A stretch of 21,989 nt of DNA from a virus. The position numbers were made by a program, and so were the translations under genes. The stretch's first letter is position 1; each line of letters opens with the position of its first letter. The stretch is taken from positions 1-21,989 of the IMG/VR virus record IMGVR_UViG_3300032516_007493. One strand, given 5' to 3'. Below the pieces are notes generated by a model. The model had not been told where the DNA came from, ran no database searches, and saw nothing but the letters and a program-made list of their open reading frames with translations. This document shows positions 6,301 through 13,065 of the stretch, in pieces.

Positions 6301-7922
6301 CTATGCCCATCTGAAGCTCTGCCAACAAATCTATTGCTATAATAACCATTTTTTGACCTACTTGCAGTCAGAATCCAATTATTAAACATCCTTGCTCGTT
6401 TTTCTTCACTTGCATTTTTCCACCTATCTTTCGCCATATTACTTCTATGCTCGTGATCTCCTGCAAGTATGCCACTAACATTTCTACAAGGCTTGGTTCT
6501 ATCTTTTCTATATTTTGTCCCCTTACTCCTCCAAAAAGATTTCAGAGAAGCTCTCACTTTCAAGGACCATGATGAGTTATGTGGTGTTACTCTTTTCTCT
6601 GCTGCCACAAAATCACCAACCCGCAAATCTGACAGTTTCTTATATCCATCAGGAGTAAGTATTTTATGTTCCATGGTACAATACAGCCTCTTGGCAGACT
6701 TCAGCCTCACAGCATACACAGGCTTCTTACCCTTGAACTTGTCCCCTGTCTTAATTATTCTCAATACACGATTAGGTCTCGTAGAGCCGTCTGGAAACAT
6801 AGATATAGTATTAACTATTCCTTCCCTATATGCCTTAGCTACCGTAATATATGCATTTCTATCGCAATCCCATATCATTGTCCTTCCAGCAACACACCAC
6901 ATATCCCACATCGAGATCAGAGAATATTCCACGCTGTGTGACAAATTGAACGAATAACTACCAAAAGAGGCCAACTCGTCCCACATTTCTCCTGCTGTCT
7001 TCTCATCAAGAGTTTTCCTCTCCTTGCACCCCTCAACGAACATCTCCCTGAATTTGAGGAACTGCTCGACACCCTTGGACTTGCTTATAACTTTGCGGAC
7101 AGTATCTGCAGTTCTCCAACCCAATCCGCCCAATTCATACATAAACCTCATAACCTGTTCCTGATAGAGTATGATGCCAAATGTGCTCTTAGTTATTTCC
7201 TCAATGAAAGGGTGTTTATACACAACCTGCTTTTCGCCCTTCTTCCTGAGAATGAACTCTGTCGTTGCCCCCGATCTGAGCGTTCCTGGTCTATGCAGAG
7301 CATTTGCAGCCACAAGCAAATCGAAATTTTCTATTCCCATTTCCTGGCACAGCTTACGCAAGCCAAGAGAGGAAAACTGGAAACACCCTATGTTATTTCC
7401 ATTACTAAACTCTGCAAACACAGCCCCATCATCCAGTGGAAGAGAAATAAAATCTATAGGAATTCCCGAAGACTTTTCCACAAGCTTGGACGTCTCGTGC
7501 AATATAGTCAGAGCATTGAGACCAAGAACATCCAGCTTCATAAGCCCCATATACTCTGCATCCTCCTTGTCCCAATTAACAAGCACCTCCTCTTTAGATC
7601 TGGTTACAAGAGCAGCATTAAGTCCATCATATAGACTGTCTTTAGAAACAACTATTCCGGCCGCATGCTGCCCAGAACCTCTAACCTGTCCCTCAAGTTT
7701 AACACAAGCCTCCGCTGCTTCTGGGTATTTCCTTCTAAATTCCTTAGCGTCTTCAAAAACATCCATAGCATCCTGGGCTGAAAATGAACTGCGAAAATCT
7801 CCTCCAGAATTATGGGTTTGTATACCATTCGCCAAATATCCCTTCCATCTGCCTTTGATAGACAAATCATAAGACTTTCTCTTTCCTACAGAAGAAATAG
7901 ACCTAATTCGTTCGAACTGCAT
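3333..7922 (-). CDS. dnaE: DNA polymerase III alpha, C-terminal part, fused to family 4 uracil-DNA glycosylase; carries IntC and two inteins
   Basis: 1529 aa from the ATG at 7922, which has AAGGAG 7 nt upstream. Order of parts: residues 1-38 C-terminal intein half; 39-342 polymerase palm and fingers, including KLDVLGLNALT (about 130), which carries the third catalytic Asp, and the conserved FNLSHSVEYSLIS; 343-667 intein 2; 668 to about 955 rest of fingers, helix-hairpin-helix-like LGDKTVEAVEGY and an OB-like fold; about 960-1037 and 1426-1529 a family 4-type uracil-DNA glycosylase split by intein 3 (GEAPG, FVGKTG, MHPASVL; Cys 968, 971, 1426 and 1442 as Fe-S ligands). After splicing the extein is about 778 aa. 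The polymerase N-terminal part is the next gene upstream. Ends at a strong terminator. Confidence 0.9.
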   Translation of the reverse strand: MQFERIRSISSVGKRKSYDLSIKGRWKGYLANGIQTHNSGGDFRSSFSAQDAMDVFEDAKEFRRKYPEAAEACVKLEGQVRGSGQHAAGIVVSKDSLYDGLNAALVTRSKEEVLVNWDKEDAEYMGLMKLDVLGLNALTILHETSKLVEKSSGIPIDFISLPLDDGAVFAEFSNGNNIGCFQFSSLGLRKLCQEMGIENFDLLVAANALHRPGTLRSGATTEFILRKKGEKQVVYKHPFIEEITKSTFGIILYQEQVMRFMYELGGLGWRTADTVRKVISKSKGVEQFLKFREMFVEGCKERKTLDEKTAGEMWDELASFGSYSFNLSHSVEYSLISMWDMWCVAGRTMIWDCDRNAYITVAKAYREGIVNTISMFPDGSTRPNRVLRIIKTGDKFKGKKPVYAVRLKSAKRLYCTMEHKILTPDGYKKLSDLRVGDFVAAEKRVTPHNSSWSLKVRASLKSFWRSKGTKYRKDRTKPCRNVSGILAGDHEHRSNMAKDRWKNASEEKRARMFNNWILTASRSKNGYYSNRFVGRASDGHRVFSKGELLVDEWLTSHGLKHDKEILIGRKFADFLVGGVYIEYDGVGREDIYFEEKFGDEPLLVLKPGDDLDDNLSFLLEAKEAVCGRQIIYEQIVSIDYWKDCPVYDLVMDEPAHNFLANGVVVHNCKIHHPLEFMAASLSWGSDNKKSDLVEEAFRMGIDVCRPTAGISKSKEWAVHDGKLYVPYIEIRGLGDKTVEAVEGYIDGIMAERGGSGNGFFEKKASARMKGKVANILADVGVMEPIDAEVSSEELRRISEKYFDFSLDKDPMRKFRYMLDKLGNGLKFSKLVELSGYEVFKDLRYYFGRMTEIKFGYRGKLDTLAKRLGASGTSDALGGVYGNIADDTGFSMIVFSPDLYASKKSEIEHCSGKWMIIKADRPTRATNIFCKEVWMEEDLLSGNIAGLGLCLAERRFVRDAGDQFSLVACDMCDLRSEARQVVLPSFGKYNVAICGEAPGSEENRKGVGFVGKTGAMLWEKLAKRGHKRELFHVTNVVKCFVDPNVEIYTSKGPKKICDILVGDIVLSHKGKFSKVIWVRPHEKMLRGEKLVKIKYRISFNSKCTKSVVVTPEHPFLVGGKWVAARNIKPGDGLRVLAKGCLNCGNNIPSCSRIDFCDRSCSAAYSNKNRSWSQESLDKKSKSMKELYRSGVLDRSSIARRANDKTREEVSKGTFHLQKGNRTFTHPWKGLDKYSDERIKEATEKSYRTNKKPGLFSRLPEIGRRALDGYYSNHDRIIRPKNKGTKIESIMAWALRKCGFSDFKQNKYIQGYYPDILFEDDRVIVECDGVFWHSRENSKKGDQRRDSILSGLGFTVLHFTDEEIKKDVFACVGEVSRVLRNHRREYSFVDVEVVSVKEVTNYVTKRLYNFGVEGDESYIANSVVSHNCFPASTKTPAKKHIHMCGKWLREELLRLDPLIILAFGNTCVKFFKDLDSGISSLNATVEWNEEYKCWICWSMHPASVLYHRENEPMLDDALDVFCDRLRNLAGL
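3648..4811 (-). mobile_element. Intein 3, in the uracil-DNA glycosylase domain, with Vsr-like endonuclease
   Basis: 388 aa (residues 1038-1425 of the host ORF). It starts with Cys (CFVDPNVEIYTSKGPKK, block A), has SVVVTPEHPF (block B, the TxxH) and ends SYIANSVVSHN followed by extein Cys (blocks F/G). In the middle are a Cys4 zinc finger (CLNCG...FCDRSC), and a PD-(D/E)XK Vsr-type nuclease segment: KIESIMAWALRKCG, YYPDILFEDDRVIVECDGVF, WH, and RRDSILSGLGFTVLHF. All expected acidic residues are present, so splicing and homing activity both look intact. Confidence 0.85.
5922..6896 (-). mobile_element. Intein 2, in the polymerase fingers region, with Vsr-like endonuclease
   Basis: 325 aa (residues 343-667 of the host ORF). 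It begins CVAGRTMIWDCDRNAY and ends AHNFLANGVVVHN, with extein Cys (CKIHHPLEF) next. Block B is RLYCTMEHKILTPDGY; block F is VYDLVMDEPAHNFLANG. The nuclease region has SKGELLVDEWLTSHGL, KFADFLVGGVYIEYDG, as in Vsr-type homing endonucleases, rather than LAGLIDADG motifs. The site follows WDMW in the conserved stretch FNLSHSVEYSLISMWDMW | CKIHHPLEFMAA, a part of the polymerase fingers conserved in bacterial DnaE. Confidence 0.85.
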
Positions 7923-8644
7923 TGATAGTCTCCTTAATTCTATTGAGTACAATACCTCTGTCGCTAAACTCTCTGTGAGAGAACCTAACAACAGACCATC
8001 CTATACTAATAAGATATTTATCCCTAGCTGCATCTTTCGCGCACAAATGCTTGTGCAGCTGACCATCATATTCAAAATCTATTTTTAGCTCTGGCTCTCT
8101 GTTTCTCCTTGAACGAGGCCATCTTAACTGGATCTATATGCCACCGACATCCCTTACCCTTCTTGGATCTCTTCATCTTCTCCAGATTAACCGAATTTCT
8201 CAACGGATTATCGTGCAAATTCTTATATATAGCAAGACAAGACAAACTACAGAAACTTCGATCTCTATTCCTCTTTCTATATATTATCTTACCACATTGC
8301 TTACAATGGGAATAAACTTCGCAATGCTCATACGTAAGTATCTTGTCTGTGGGCTTCAAATCTCTCAGCTTACGCCACCCTACATTGCTATATATTTTCC
8401 CATTATAAATATGAGAATATTTGGACCAGAATTTATGCTCTGCTGAACAAATAATTTTCTTACCAGATTCCAGAGTCATCTCAAACATGTCCATATCTGG
8501 ATTCACGAAAACTTGCTCAACCTCCCTTGTTTCTCTCCTACTACCATGTCCATGACAAGATACTCTAAAACCAGAAGATCCCGCCAAATCCCTAATAGCC
8601 TTTGGTCCTTCGACTGTGTACACCATGCTGTCCCCATCCAAACA
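7809..8644 (-). mobile_element. Intein 1, split between two ORFs (IntN 8644-8072, IntC 7922-7809)
   Basis: IntN starts at Cys464 of the upstream ORF (CLDGDSMVYTVEGPKAIRD, block A), includes GKKIICSAEHKFWS (block B) and WRKLRDLKPTDKILTY, and runs through a zinc finger (CKQCGK...FCSLSC) to a stop at 8072. IntC begins at its own ATG (7922) with a good ribosome-binding site, and is 38 aa long: YDLSIKGRWKGYLANGIQTHN with the key His-Asn, then extein Ser. A 35-40 aa IntC starting at Met is the usual size of natural split inteins. Between them lies a Vsr-like nuclease fragment in a third frame. Protein splicing in trans would join polymerase residues 1-463 to the downstream extein. Confidence 0.8.
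7903..8133 (-). pseudogene. Out-of-frame C-terminal half of a Vsr-like homing endonuclease inside split intein 1
   Basis: In the frame +1 to the upstream ORF the DNA encodes LRWPRSRRNREPELKIDF, EYDGQLHKH, AARDKYLISIGWSVVRF, and so on to NAVRTN and a stop at 7903. EYDG, RD and GWSVVRF match the conserved core of Vsr-type (EDxHD) endonucleases and the same segments of intein 3. No ATG, GTG or TTG precedes the core in this frame, so it could only be made by a +1 shift from the upstream ORF around 8075-8130, whose own frame encodes the matching zinc finger. The simplest reading is a decayed endonuclease. Its end overlaps the IntC start by 20 nt. Confidence 0.65.
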
Positions 8645-10033
8645 CCGTACTACAACCGCCTTAGCAGCCTTATCTGAATCGATCATAGGAACATCATAAA
8701 CCCTTGCCACATCCCTTATAGCCGAGCGGCCCTTCAGTTTAGAAAATGTAGATATGCCAGCTACACATTCTTGTCCATACAGATCCTCCAAATGCTTTCT
8801 AATTCGTGGGCGATGTATGTCCTCAAAATCCATATCTATATCTGGTATATCTATACGAGCCGGGGAAATAAAACGAGAGAACAGAAGACCAAACTTAATT
8901 GGATCTACCTGTGTTATGCCAAGCAGATATGATACCAAACTTCCACCAGAGCTTCCCCTACCCGGCCCCACCATTATATCATTGTTCCTACACCAGCTAA
9001 TCAGTTCCCATACTATTAGAAAATATCTGATAAATCCTTGTCCAGAAATAGAGTTTATCTCCTCCTCATAGCGAGACTGATAATCTGAAAAATTATCCCT
9101 CTCTCCAAAATATAGCTTTAATTTTTCAGCACACAATTTTCTGATAAAATTATCCTCTTCCCCAGAGGGTATTCCTGGAACATTAGGAAGATAAACAGAG
9201 ATCTTTTCTATCCTAAAATTGGAACAAAGCTCTGCCAAAGAAATAGAATTATACACAGCCTGCTCAGAAAGCTTGCTGTCCACTACACCCTGCTGACGCA
9301 AAGCAGTTAACATCTCCCTACCAGATTTTAAGTATAGATTCTTAGCTTCAAATCTACGACGATTAGTATCTGACAGCTTATATTTTCCACCTATACATAG
9401 AAGAGCCTCGTGTATATCATCTTCTCCCTGCAAAACATAATGGCAATCATTCGTAGCCAACAAAGGGAGTCCATACTTTCTATGGAGAAGAACCTTATAC
9501 TCATTCACAGCTTTTTGAGGCTCAAACCCAACCAGAGGAATTATCTCAAGAAACACCTCTGTCCTATCAGAAAGCTCAGTCAGCAGGTCCTCTCCCCAAT
9601 CTTGGAAAAGAAAAGAAGATGAGCAAGCTGTAGAAATGGCCAATCCATCGCAATGGGCAAGAAGAAACTCCGGATCAAAACGAGGTTTGTAATAGAAACC
9701 TTCTATATTGGCATAGGTCAGAATCTTCTTGATATTCACCCATCCCTTCTCATTCTTGACAAACAGAACTATGTGGGAACGCTTTTCCCCCTTCTGCTTA
9801 TCTTTGGCATCAAGAACGATATATCCCTCACATCCTATAATGGACTTAACACCAGCTTCCTCACAGGCCTGCTGGAACTTGATTACACCATCTATATTGC
9901 CATGGTTAGTTATGGCAATATACCTCTGCTCCAACTCCTTAGCACGAACCGCATATTTAGCACCAGACCCCAAACCATCAAGTATGCTATATTCATCATG
10001 AACGTGCATATTGCAATAATAGTCCTCTGGCAT
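8072..10033 (-). CDS. dnaE: DNA polymerase III alpha, N-terminal part, with N-terminal half of a split intein
   Basis: 653 aa. Residues 1 to about 205 are the PHP domain (NMHVHDEYSILDGL, GCEGYI, SHIVLFVKN, ISTACSSS, ATNDCHYV). The usual TDHxN motif reads TNHGN, so one PHP metal ligand is Asn. The polymerase palm follows with MVGPGRGSSGGSLVSYLLGI and the catalytic PDIDMDF at about 396-400. Cys464 starts IntN (190 aa, to the stop). The extein therefore contributes 463 residues. The ATG has AGGAGA 6 nt upstream, and the upstream HAD gene stops 10 nt before it. Cellular-type family C replicases are known in some phages. Without trans-splicing or reassociation the two halves would each lack part of the active site. 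Confidence 0.9.
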   Translation of the reverse strand: MPEDYYCNMHVHDEYSILDGLGSGAKYAVRAKELEQRYIAITNHGNIDGVIKFQQACEEAGVKSIIGCEGYIVLDAKDKQKGEKRSHIVLFVKNEKGWVNIKKILTYANIEGFYYKPRFDPEFLLAHCDGLAISTACSSSFLFQDWGEDLLTELSDRTEVFLEIIPLVGFEPQKAVNEYKVLLHRKYGLPLLATNDCHYVLQGEDDIHEALLCIGGKYKLSDTNRRRFEAKNLYLKSGREMLTALRQQGVVDSKLSEQAVYNSISLAELCSNFRIEKISVYLPNVPGIPSGEEDNFIRKLCAEKLKLYFGERDNFSDYQSRYEEEINSISGQGFIRYFLIVWELISWCRNNDIMVGPGRGSSGGSLVSYLLGITQVDPIKFGLLFSRFISPARIDIPDIDMDFEDIHRPRIRKHLEDLYGQECVAGISTFSKLKGRSAIRDVARVYDVPMIDSDKAAKAVVVRCLDGDSMVYTVEGPKAIRDLAGSSGFRVSCHGHGSRRETREVEQVFVNPDMDMFEMTLESGKKIICSAEHKFWSKYSHIYNGKIYSNVGWRKLRDLKPTDKILTYEHCEVYSHCKQCGKIIYRKRNRDRSFCSLSCLAIYKNLHDNPLRNSVNLEKMKRSKKGKGCRWHIDPVKMASFKEKQRARAKNRF

Positions 10034-10042
10034 CGTCTTCTC

Positions 10043-10423
10043 CTATAACTTCCTAAACCAAGGAACAAAAGACTGTACCCTATCAACAGCAATGCCCCAA
10101 TCCCCTTCAAACACAACAGCCCTATCATCAAGATATACATCTGCCAAGGGCTTGCACAGACTACATCCCTGGTCTATGTTCTCCTCATTGAAATTTATAG
10201 CATCAAATGGAATACCCTTAGACACCAGATATTCCTTAACCTGATCTGTTTCAGATCTCGTCGTGAACACAATAATTTTCCAGCCACTATTCTTTAGTCT
10301 CTGCAGGCCAGCAATAGCACCATCAACTGGCTCCCCAAAGACCCCCTTACCTCTCCAGATGTCATATTTGGCAATCACTGCATCAAAATCAACACAGACC
10401 GTATGAACAGAACATCCCATCAT
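10043..10423 (-). CDS. HAD-superfamily phosphatase-like protein
   Basis: 126 aa. A small HAD-like fold: VDFDAV near the N-terminus (D12 and D14 as nucleophile and acid/base pair), GLQRLKNSGWKIIVFTTRSE (motif II region, Thr/Ser) and ADVYLDDRAVVFEGDW at the C-terminus (motif IV acidic pair). It has no cap domain, so it probably acts on a large substrate or a nucleotide. Substrate not identifiable; nucleotide phosphatase is a guess from context. The ATG overlaps the stop of the SDR gene in ATGA, and the stop lies in the ribosome-binding region of the polymerase gene, so it is in the same operon. Confidence 0.7.
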   Translation of the reverse strand: MMGCSVHTVCVDFDAVIAKYDIWRGKGVFGEPVDGAIAGLQRLKNSGWKIIVFTTRSETDQVKEYLVSKGIPFDAINFNEENIDQGCSLCKPLADVYLDDRAVVFEGDWGIAVDRVQSFVPWFRKL

Positions 10424-11148
10424 TGACCTCCAGAAGAATCGATAACAGTCCCATTAACATAATCCGGCAAGTCCAACACCTTAACCACAAGATCCGCTAT
10501 CTCTGCTATATCAGTAAACCTGCCCATAGGTATATTCTTCAATGCATACCTAATAGCGTCCTCTTCCTTCCATCCTCTAATCTCAAGCACCTGACTATCA
10601 GTAAGCTCAGTCATCCTGGTCCCTTCTATCTTACCAGGAGCAACTGCATTAATCACCCAGCCAAAAGGAGCCAATTCTCTGGCCATCACCTTAGTCATCT
10701 GCACCAGACCGGCCTTAGATGCACAATAAAGAGATGTGCATCTTTGTGCCACCCTATACACCTGAGATGCCACATTTACAACTCTGCACACACAGCCATG
10801 CTCGCGTACAAAATTAACGACCCAATAGGGAACCATCAGGTTCGCCAATATGATCTGTTCATCTTCCTTTGGAGTATCACCTATCCAGGATAGATGGTTA
10901 ATACCATAATTATTTATAATAGCGGATATCCTAATTCCAGACGTGACGGGATTAAGATCGTATTTGTTAAATAGAACATCATCTACAAAGCCCTTCAAAA
11001 ACTCATACAGAACATCATCTTCTATTGCCTGGCGTATTTCTCTACCAGGTATATTATGCATGCAATGCCCTGCATCAGCAAGCCTATCATATATTGCAAG
11101 GCCCAATCCCTGCTCTCCTCCTGTAATGAGAACATTACATGGATTCAT
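10420..11148 (-). CDS. Short-chain dehydrogenase/reductase (SDR)
   Basis: 242 aa, the usual SDR length. It has the cofactor loop ITGGEQGLGLAI (about residues 8-19), INNYG in place of the common NNAG, catalytic Ser in NVASQVYRV, the catalytic pair Y141xxxK145 in SLYCASKAGLVQMTK and the NAVAPGKI segment. It would be an NAD(P)-dependent oxidoreductase; the substrate is unknown. I chose the ATG at 11148 because AGGAG lies 7 nt upstream and the fold starts there; extending to 11295 would add an unrelated hydrophobic stretch overlapping the upstream gene. It overlaps the upstream gene by 14 nt. SDRs are not usual in phage replication operons. Confidence 0.85.
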   Translation of the reverse strand: MNPCNVLITGGEQGLGLAIYDRLADAGHCMHNIPGREIRQAIEDDVLYEFLKGFVDDVLFNKYDLNPVTSGIRISAIINNYGINHLSWIGDTPKEDEQIILANLMVPYWVVNFVREHGCVCRVVNVASQVYRVAQRCTSLYCASKAGLVQMTKVMARELAPFGWVINAVAPGKIEGTRMTELTDSQVLEIRGWKEEDAIRYALKNIPMGRFTDIAEIADLVVKVLDLPDYVNGTVIDSSGGQ

Positions 11149-11440
11149 CTTTGGACTCCTCATCCATTTCCTGCAGCATACATGCATACGTTCTAAGATC
11201 CCTGAGAGAATCGATACCATCTCCAGGAAATAGAAACCTTGCAGAATACCTGACAAGCTTAACCACCACGAGATCCAAAAGAGCAAACCTACCAAAATCC
11301 TCCGAAGTTTTAAGAGTCAAACCTGCAGGAAACAGGGATCGCATAACATCACCATGCTTTTTATAACCAGAACCGTACAACTCATTCCTATCCTTGAAAA
11401 CAGATATATCCCCTCCTAATATATCAATCACCCTAGACAT
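11135..11440 (-). CDS. Nmad1/DUF1599-like small helical protein
   Basis: 101 aa. The pattern FKDRNELYGSGY, LDLVVVKLVRYSARF, then DGIDSLRDLRTYACML resembles the nucleotide-modification-associated domain 1 family (Nmad1, DUF1599) and MazG-like helical proteins: a D..YG motif, a K..R helix and a final D..rDL..YA helix. These occur in phages near base-modification genes, but their reaction is not established to my knowledge. The ATG has AAGGAGG 9 nt upstream. The stop overlaps the SDR start by 14 nt. Confidence 0.5.
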   Translation of the reverse strand: MSRVIDILGGDISVFKDRNELYGSGYKKHGDVMRSLFPAGLTLKTSEDFGRFALLDLVVVKLVRYSARFLFPGDGIDSLRDLRTYACMLQEMDEESKDESM

Positions 11441-11515
11441 CCAACACTACCTCCTTAAATTAACCACAGAACCATAGGTTATCTCCCCATAAGCGGGGTT
11501 ATTACAAGACAGAGC
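11441..11515. other. Short gap with CCCC/GGGG hairpin
   Basis: A 75-nt gap holding CCCC-N6-GGGG (11485-11498) and the ribosome-binding site of the next gene. On the minus strand no T-run follows the hairpin, so it is not a convincing terminator. Confidence 0.3.
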
Positions 11516-12307
11516 CTAACTTACTACTTGCCCCCCAATAAGACCAGTTATCTCCTTGGCTCTCTTTGCAGAATCCATAGCTGCAGAAACCACATAAACA
11601 CTAACCGCAATTCTATCGATTCCAAGATCTTTAGCTATAGCAAAAGCCATATTGCGAGGAGAATATACATCCTGAAGAAAATGAGACCACATAACATGCT
11701 TCATGATCCAGCCAACCAATAATCTTTCTTCTTCTGGAATCCAGCGAAAAAATATATTAGTACAACAGAACTTAGCTGCACGGGCCGTCTTTATCTGCTT
11801 AGGATTCCTAATTAGTTCTTCCCAAATCCATTCTGCAGGCACCAAATCGAAATAGAAATTGGGATGAGATCTAAATCTTCTGTTACAAAATCTATCCAGG
11901 AAATATTGCATAAAACTCTTGCCACTTGCAAGAGGCCTGCACAGAGAAGAAAAGAAACTGTGGTCAGAATCCTTACCATACTTGCCCATATGGTATTTAG
12001 ATCTCCCCAATTTATCCACCAAGGCCCATAGATCCTCCCCCAAATCAGAATATAGAGATACTGGGAACCCAGATTCCAATAACCAATCACTCCATGGCAC
12101 TTCCACCCCATACTTAAAAGCTGTGCGATCATACCAGACCTTATCAAATGCTTGAATAAGTTTACGATCCTGATCATCGTTCCACAAAGCAGACTCGGTA
12201 GGTACACAGTCCACATTATAGTTGACGGACTCTCCGTAAACCCTTGACTTGAGAAGTCTGCTGGTGATAGACAAGAAAGATTCGCTGGCAGACACAAAAT
12301 GGCTCAT
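11516..12307 (-). CDS. Unknown 263-aa protein, possibly distantly related to helix-hairpin-helix glycosylase-like families
   Basis: 263 aa, soluble and rich in Trp, Tyr and Phe. Visible features: LGEDLWALVDKLG, CRPLASGKSFMQYFLDRF, and a C-terminal part FCCTNIFFRWIPEEERLLVG ending in AIAKDLGIDRI...AKRAKEITGL. That last layout (FFRW, then LGI, then A.eiT.l) reminds me of the TIGR02757/DUF2400 family, but this is an impression by eye. The ATG overlaps the last base of the ThyX stop (TAATG), so the two are translationally coupled and probably work in one pathway. It could be a nucleotide- or base-modifying enzyme. I do not assign a function. Confidence 0.6.
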   Translation of the reverse strand: MSHFVSASESFLSITSRLLKSRVYGESVNYNVDCVPTESALWNDDQDRKLIQAFDKVWYDRTAFKYGVEVPWSDWLLESGFPVSLYSDLGEDLWALVDKLGRSKYHMGKYGKDSDHSFFSSLCRPLASGKSFMQYFLDRFCNRRFRSHPNFYFDLVPAEWIWEELIRNPKQIKTARAAKFCCTNIFFRWIPEEERLLVGWIMKHVMWSHFLQDVYSPRNMAFAIAKDLGIDRIAVSVYVVSAAMDSAKRAKEITGLIGGQVVS

Positions 12308-13065
12308 TATTTTACCAAAGGTTGAAAATCAGTTCCAGAGACTTCTTCCCAGGTCTTCCTAGCCTGCTCATAAGGCCATTTATTTCTCCTCCTATCAAGA
12401 GAAGGAACCGAAGTTATCAGAGGACAATCCGGGAAATTCTCCCATTGGCAAGATGCATACACCAAGCAATATGGCAATAACATATTATCCAACCATGGGT
12501 GAACTTCCAATATTTTATCCCTAATAGCCTTTGCCACCACTTGAAATTCACCTTGTGCCCTCAAACACAGCCTAACTCCAAGAATATGGATTATGGTACG
12601 CAAATTAGCACAGAATAATATGTTGGTCAATATATTTGTTGGCAACACTCCCCTGGCATCCTGTACGCTTATTCCCTCCTCCAGAAGCTTCTGGTAGTAA
12701 ATCTGAATATTATCCATGCAAGAGCGATAAGATTCGCTATCCCTGCAGCCTCCTGTAGCCAAATACTCAAAGCCATCCATAGAAGCAACCCTTTGAGCTT
12801 GCTGAGCATAACTAATACCTGTACGATGCCTAACAAGCTGATGTGTAAAGGCTCTGGTAACTCCTGTCAGGAGTAAGGTATAATTGACGAACTCCCAAGA
12901 CGAGCCAACAGTGCTAAACACATACGACAGTTCCTTTATCTTTTCTTCTTCGCTTAGGCTAATCACATCCTGCCAAGCCATAGCGTTCCTAAGCTGTCTG
13001 GTCCTTTTGGCAAGAATCAGAATTTCCCGGGCCCTGTCTGTATAATTAACCAAGGTAACTTGCAT
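12307..13065 (-). CDS. thyX: Flavin-dependent thymidylate synthase family protein (ThyX-like)
   Basis: 252 aa. It carries the ThyX signature region HQLVRHRTGISYAQQAQRV (R79-H80-R81) and the later LPTNILTNILFCANLRTIIH and HILGVRLCLRAQGEFQ segments that form the nucleotide site. ThyX methylates dUMP to dTMP with FAD and methylene-tetrahydrofolate. The usual RHR-x7-S motif is altered: counting from RHR, the residue at the usual Ser place is Gln and the aligned place in QAQR is Ala, with one extra residue before SYAQ. Related phage enzymes can hydroxymethylate dUMP instead, so the product here is open. The ATG has AGGGAG upstream; its start overlaps the FAD-enzyme gene by 20 nt. Confidence 0.85.
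   Translation of the reverse strand: MQVTLVNYTDRAREILILAKRTRQLRNAMAWQDVISLSEEEKIKELSYVFSTVGSSWEFVNYTLLLTGVTRAFTHQLVRHRTGISYAQQAQRVASMDGFEYLATGGCRDSESYRSCMDNIQIYYQKLLEEGISVQDARGVLPTNILTNILFCANLRTIIHILGVRLCLRAQGEFQVVAKAIRDKILEVHPWLDNMLLPYCLVYASCQWENFPDCPLITSVPSLDRRRNKWPYEQARKTWEEVSGTDFQPLVK

Noticed and set aside
3648-6896. LAGLIDADG endonucleases in inteins 2 and 3
   Set aside because: No LAGLIDADG motif; the central regions fit Vsr-type nucleases.
7171-7872. 233-aa plus-strand ORF
   Set aside because: Shadow of the polymerase gene on the other strand; no domain and no ribosome-binding site context.
10420-11295. Long form of the SDR gene starting at 11295
   Set aside because: The extra N-terminus is hydrophobic, precedes the Rossmann motif and overlaps the Nmad1-like gene; a good ribosome-binding site sits before the ATG at 11148.
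11485-11498. CCCC/GGGG hairpin as a terminator
   Set aside because: Only 4 bp and no T-run on the coding strand.
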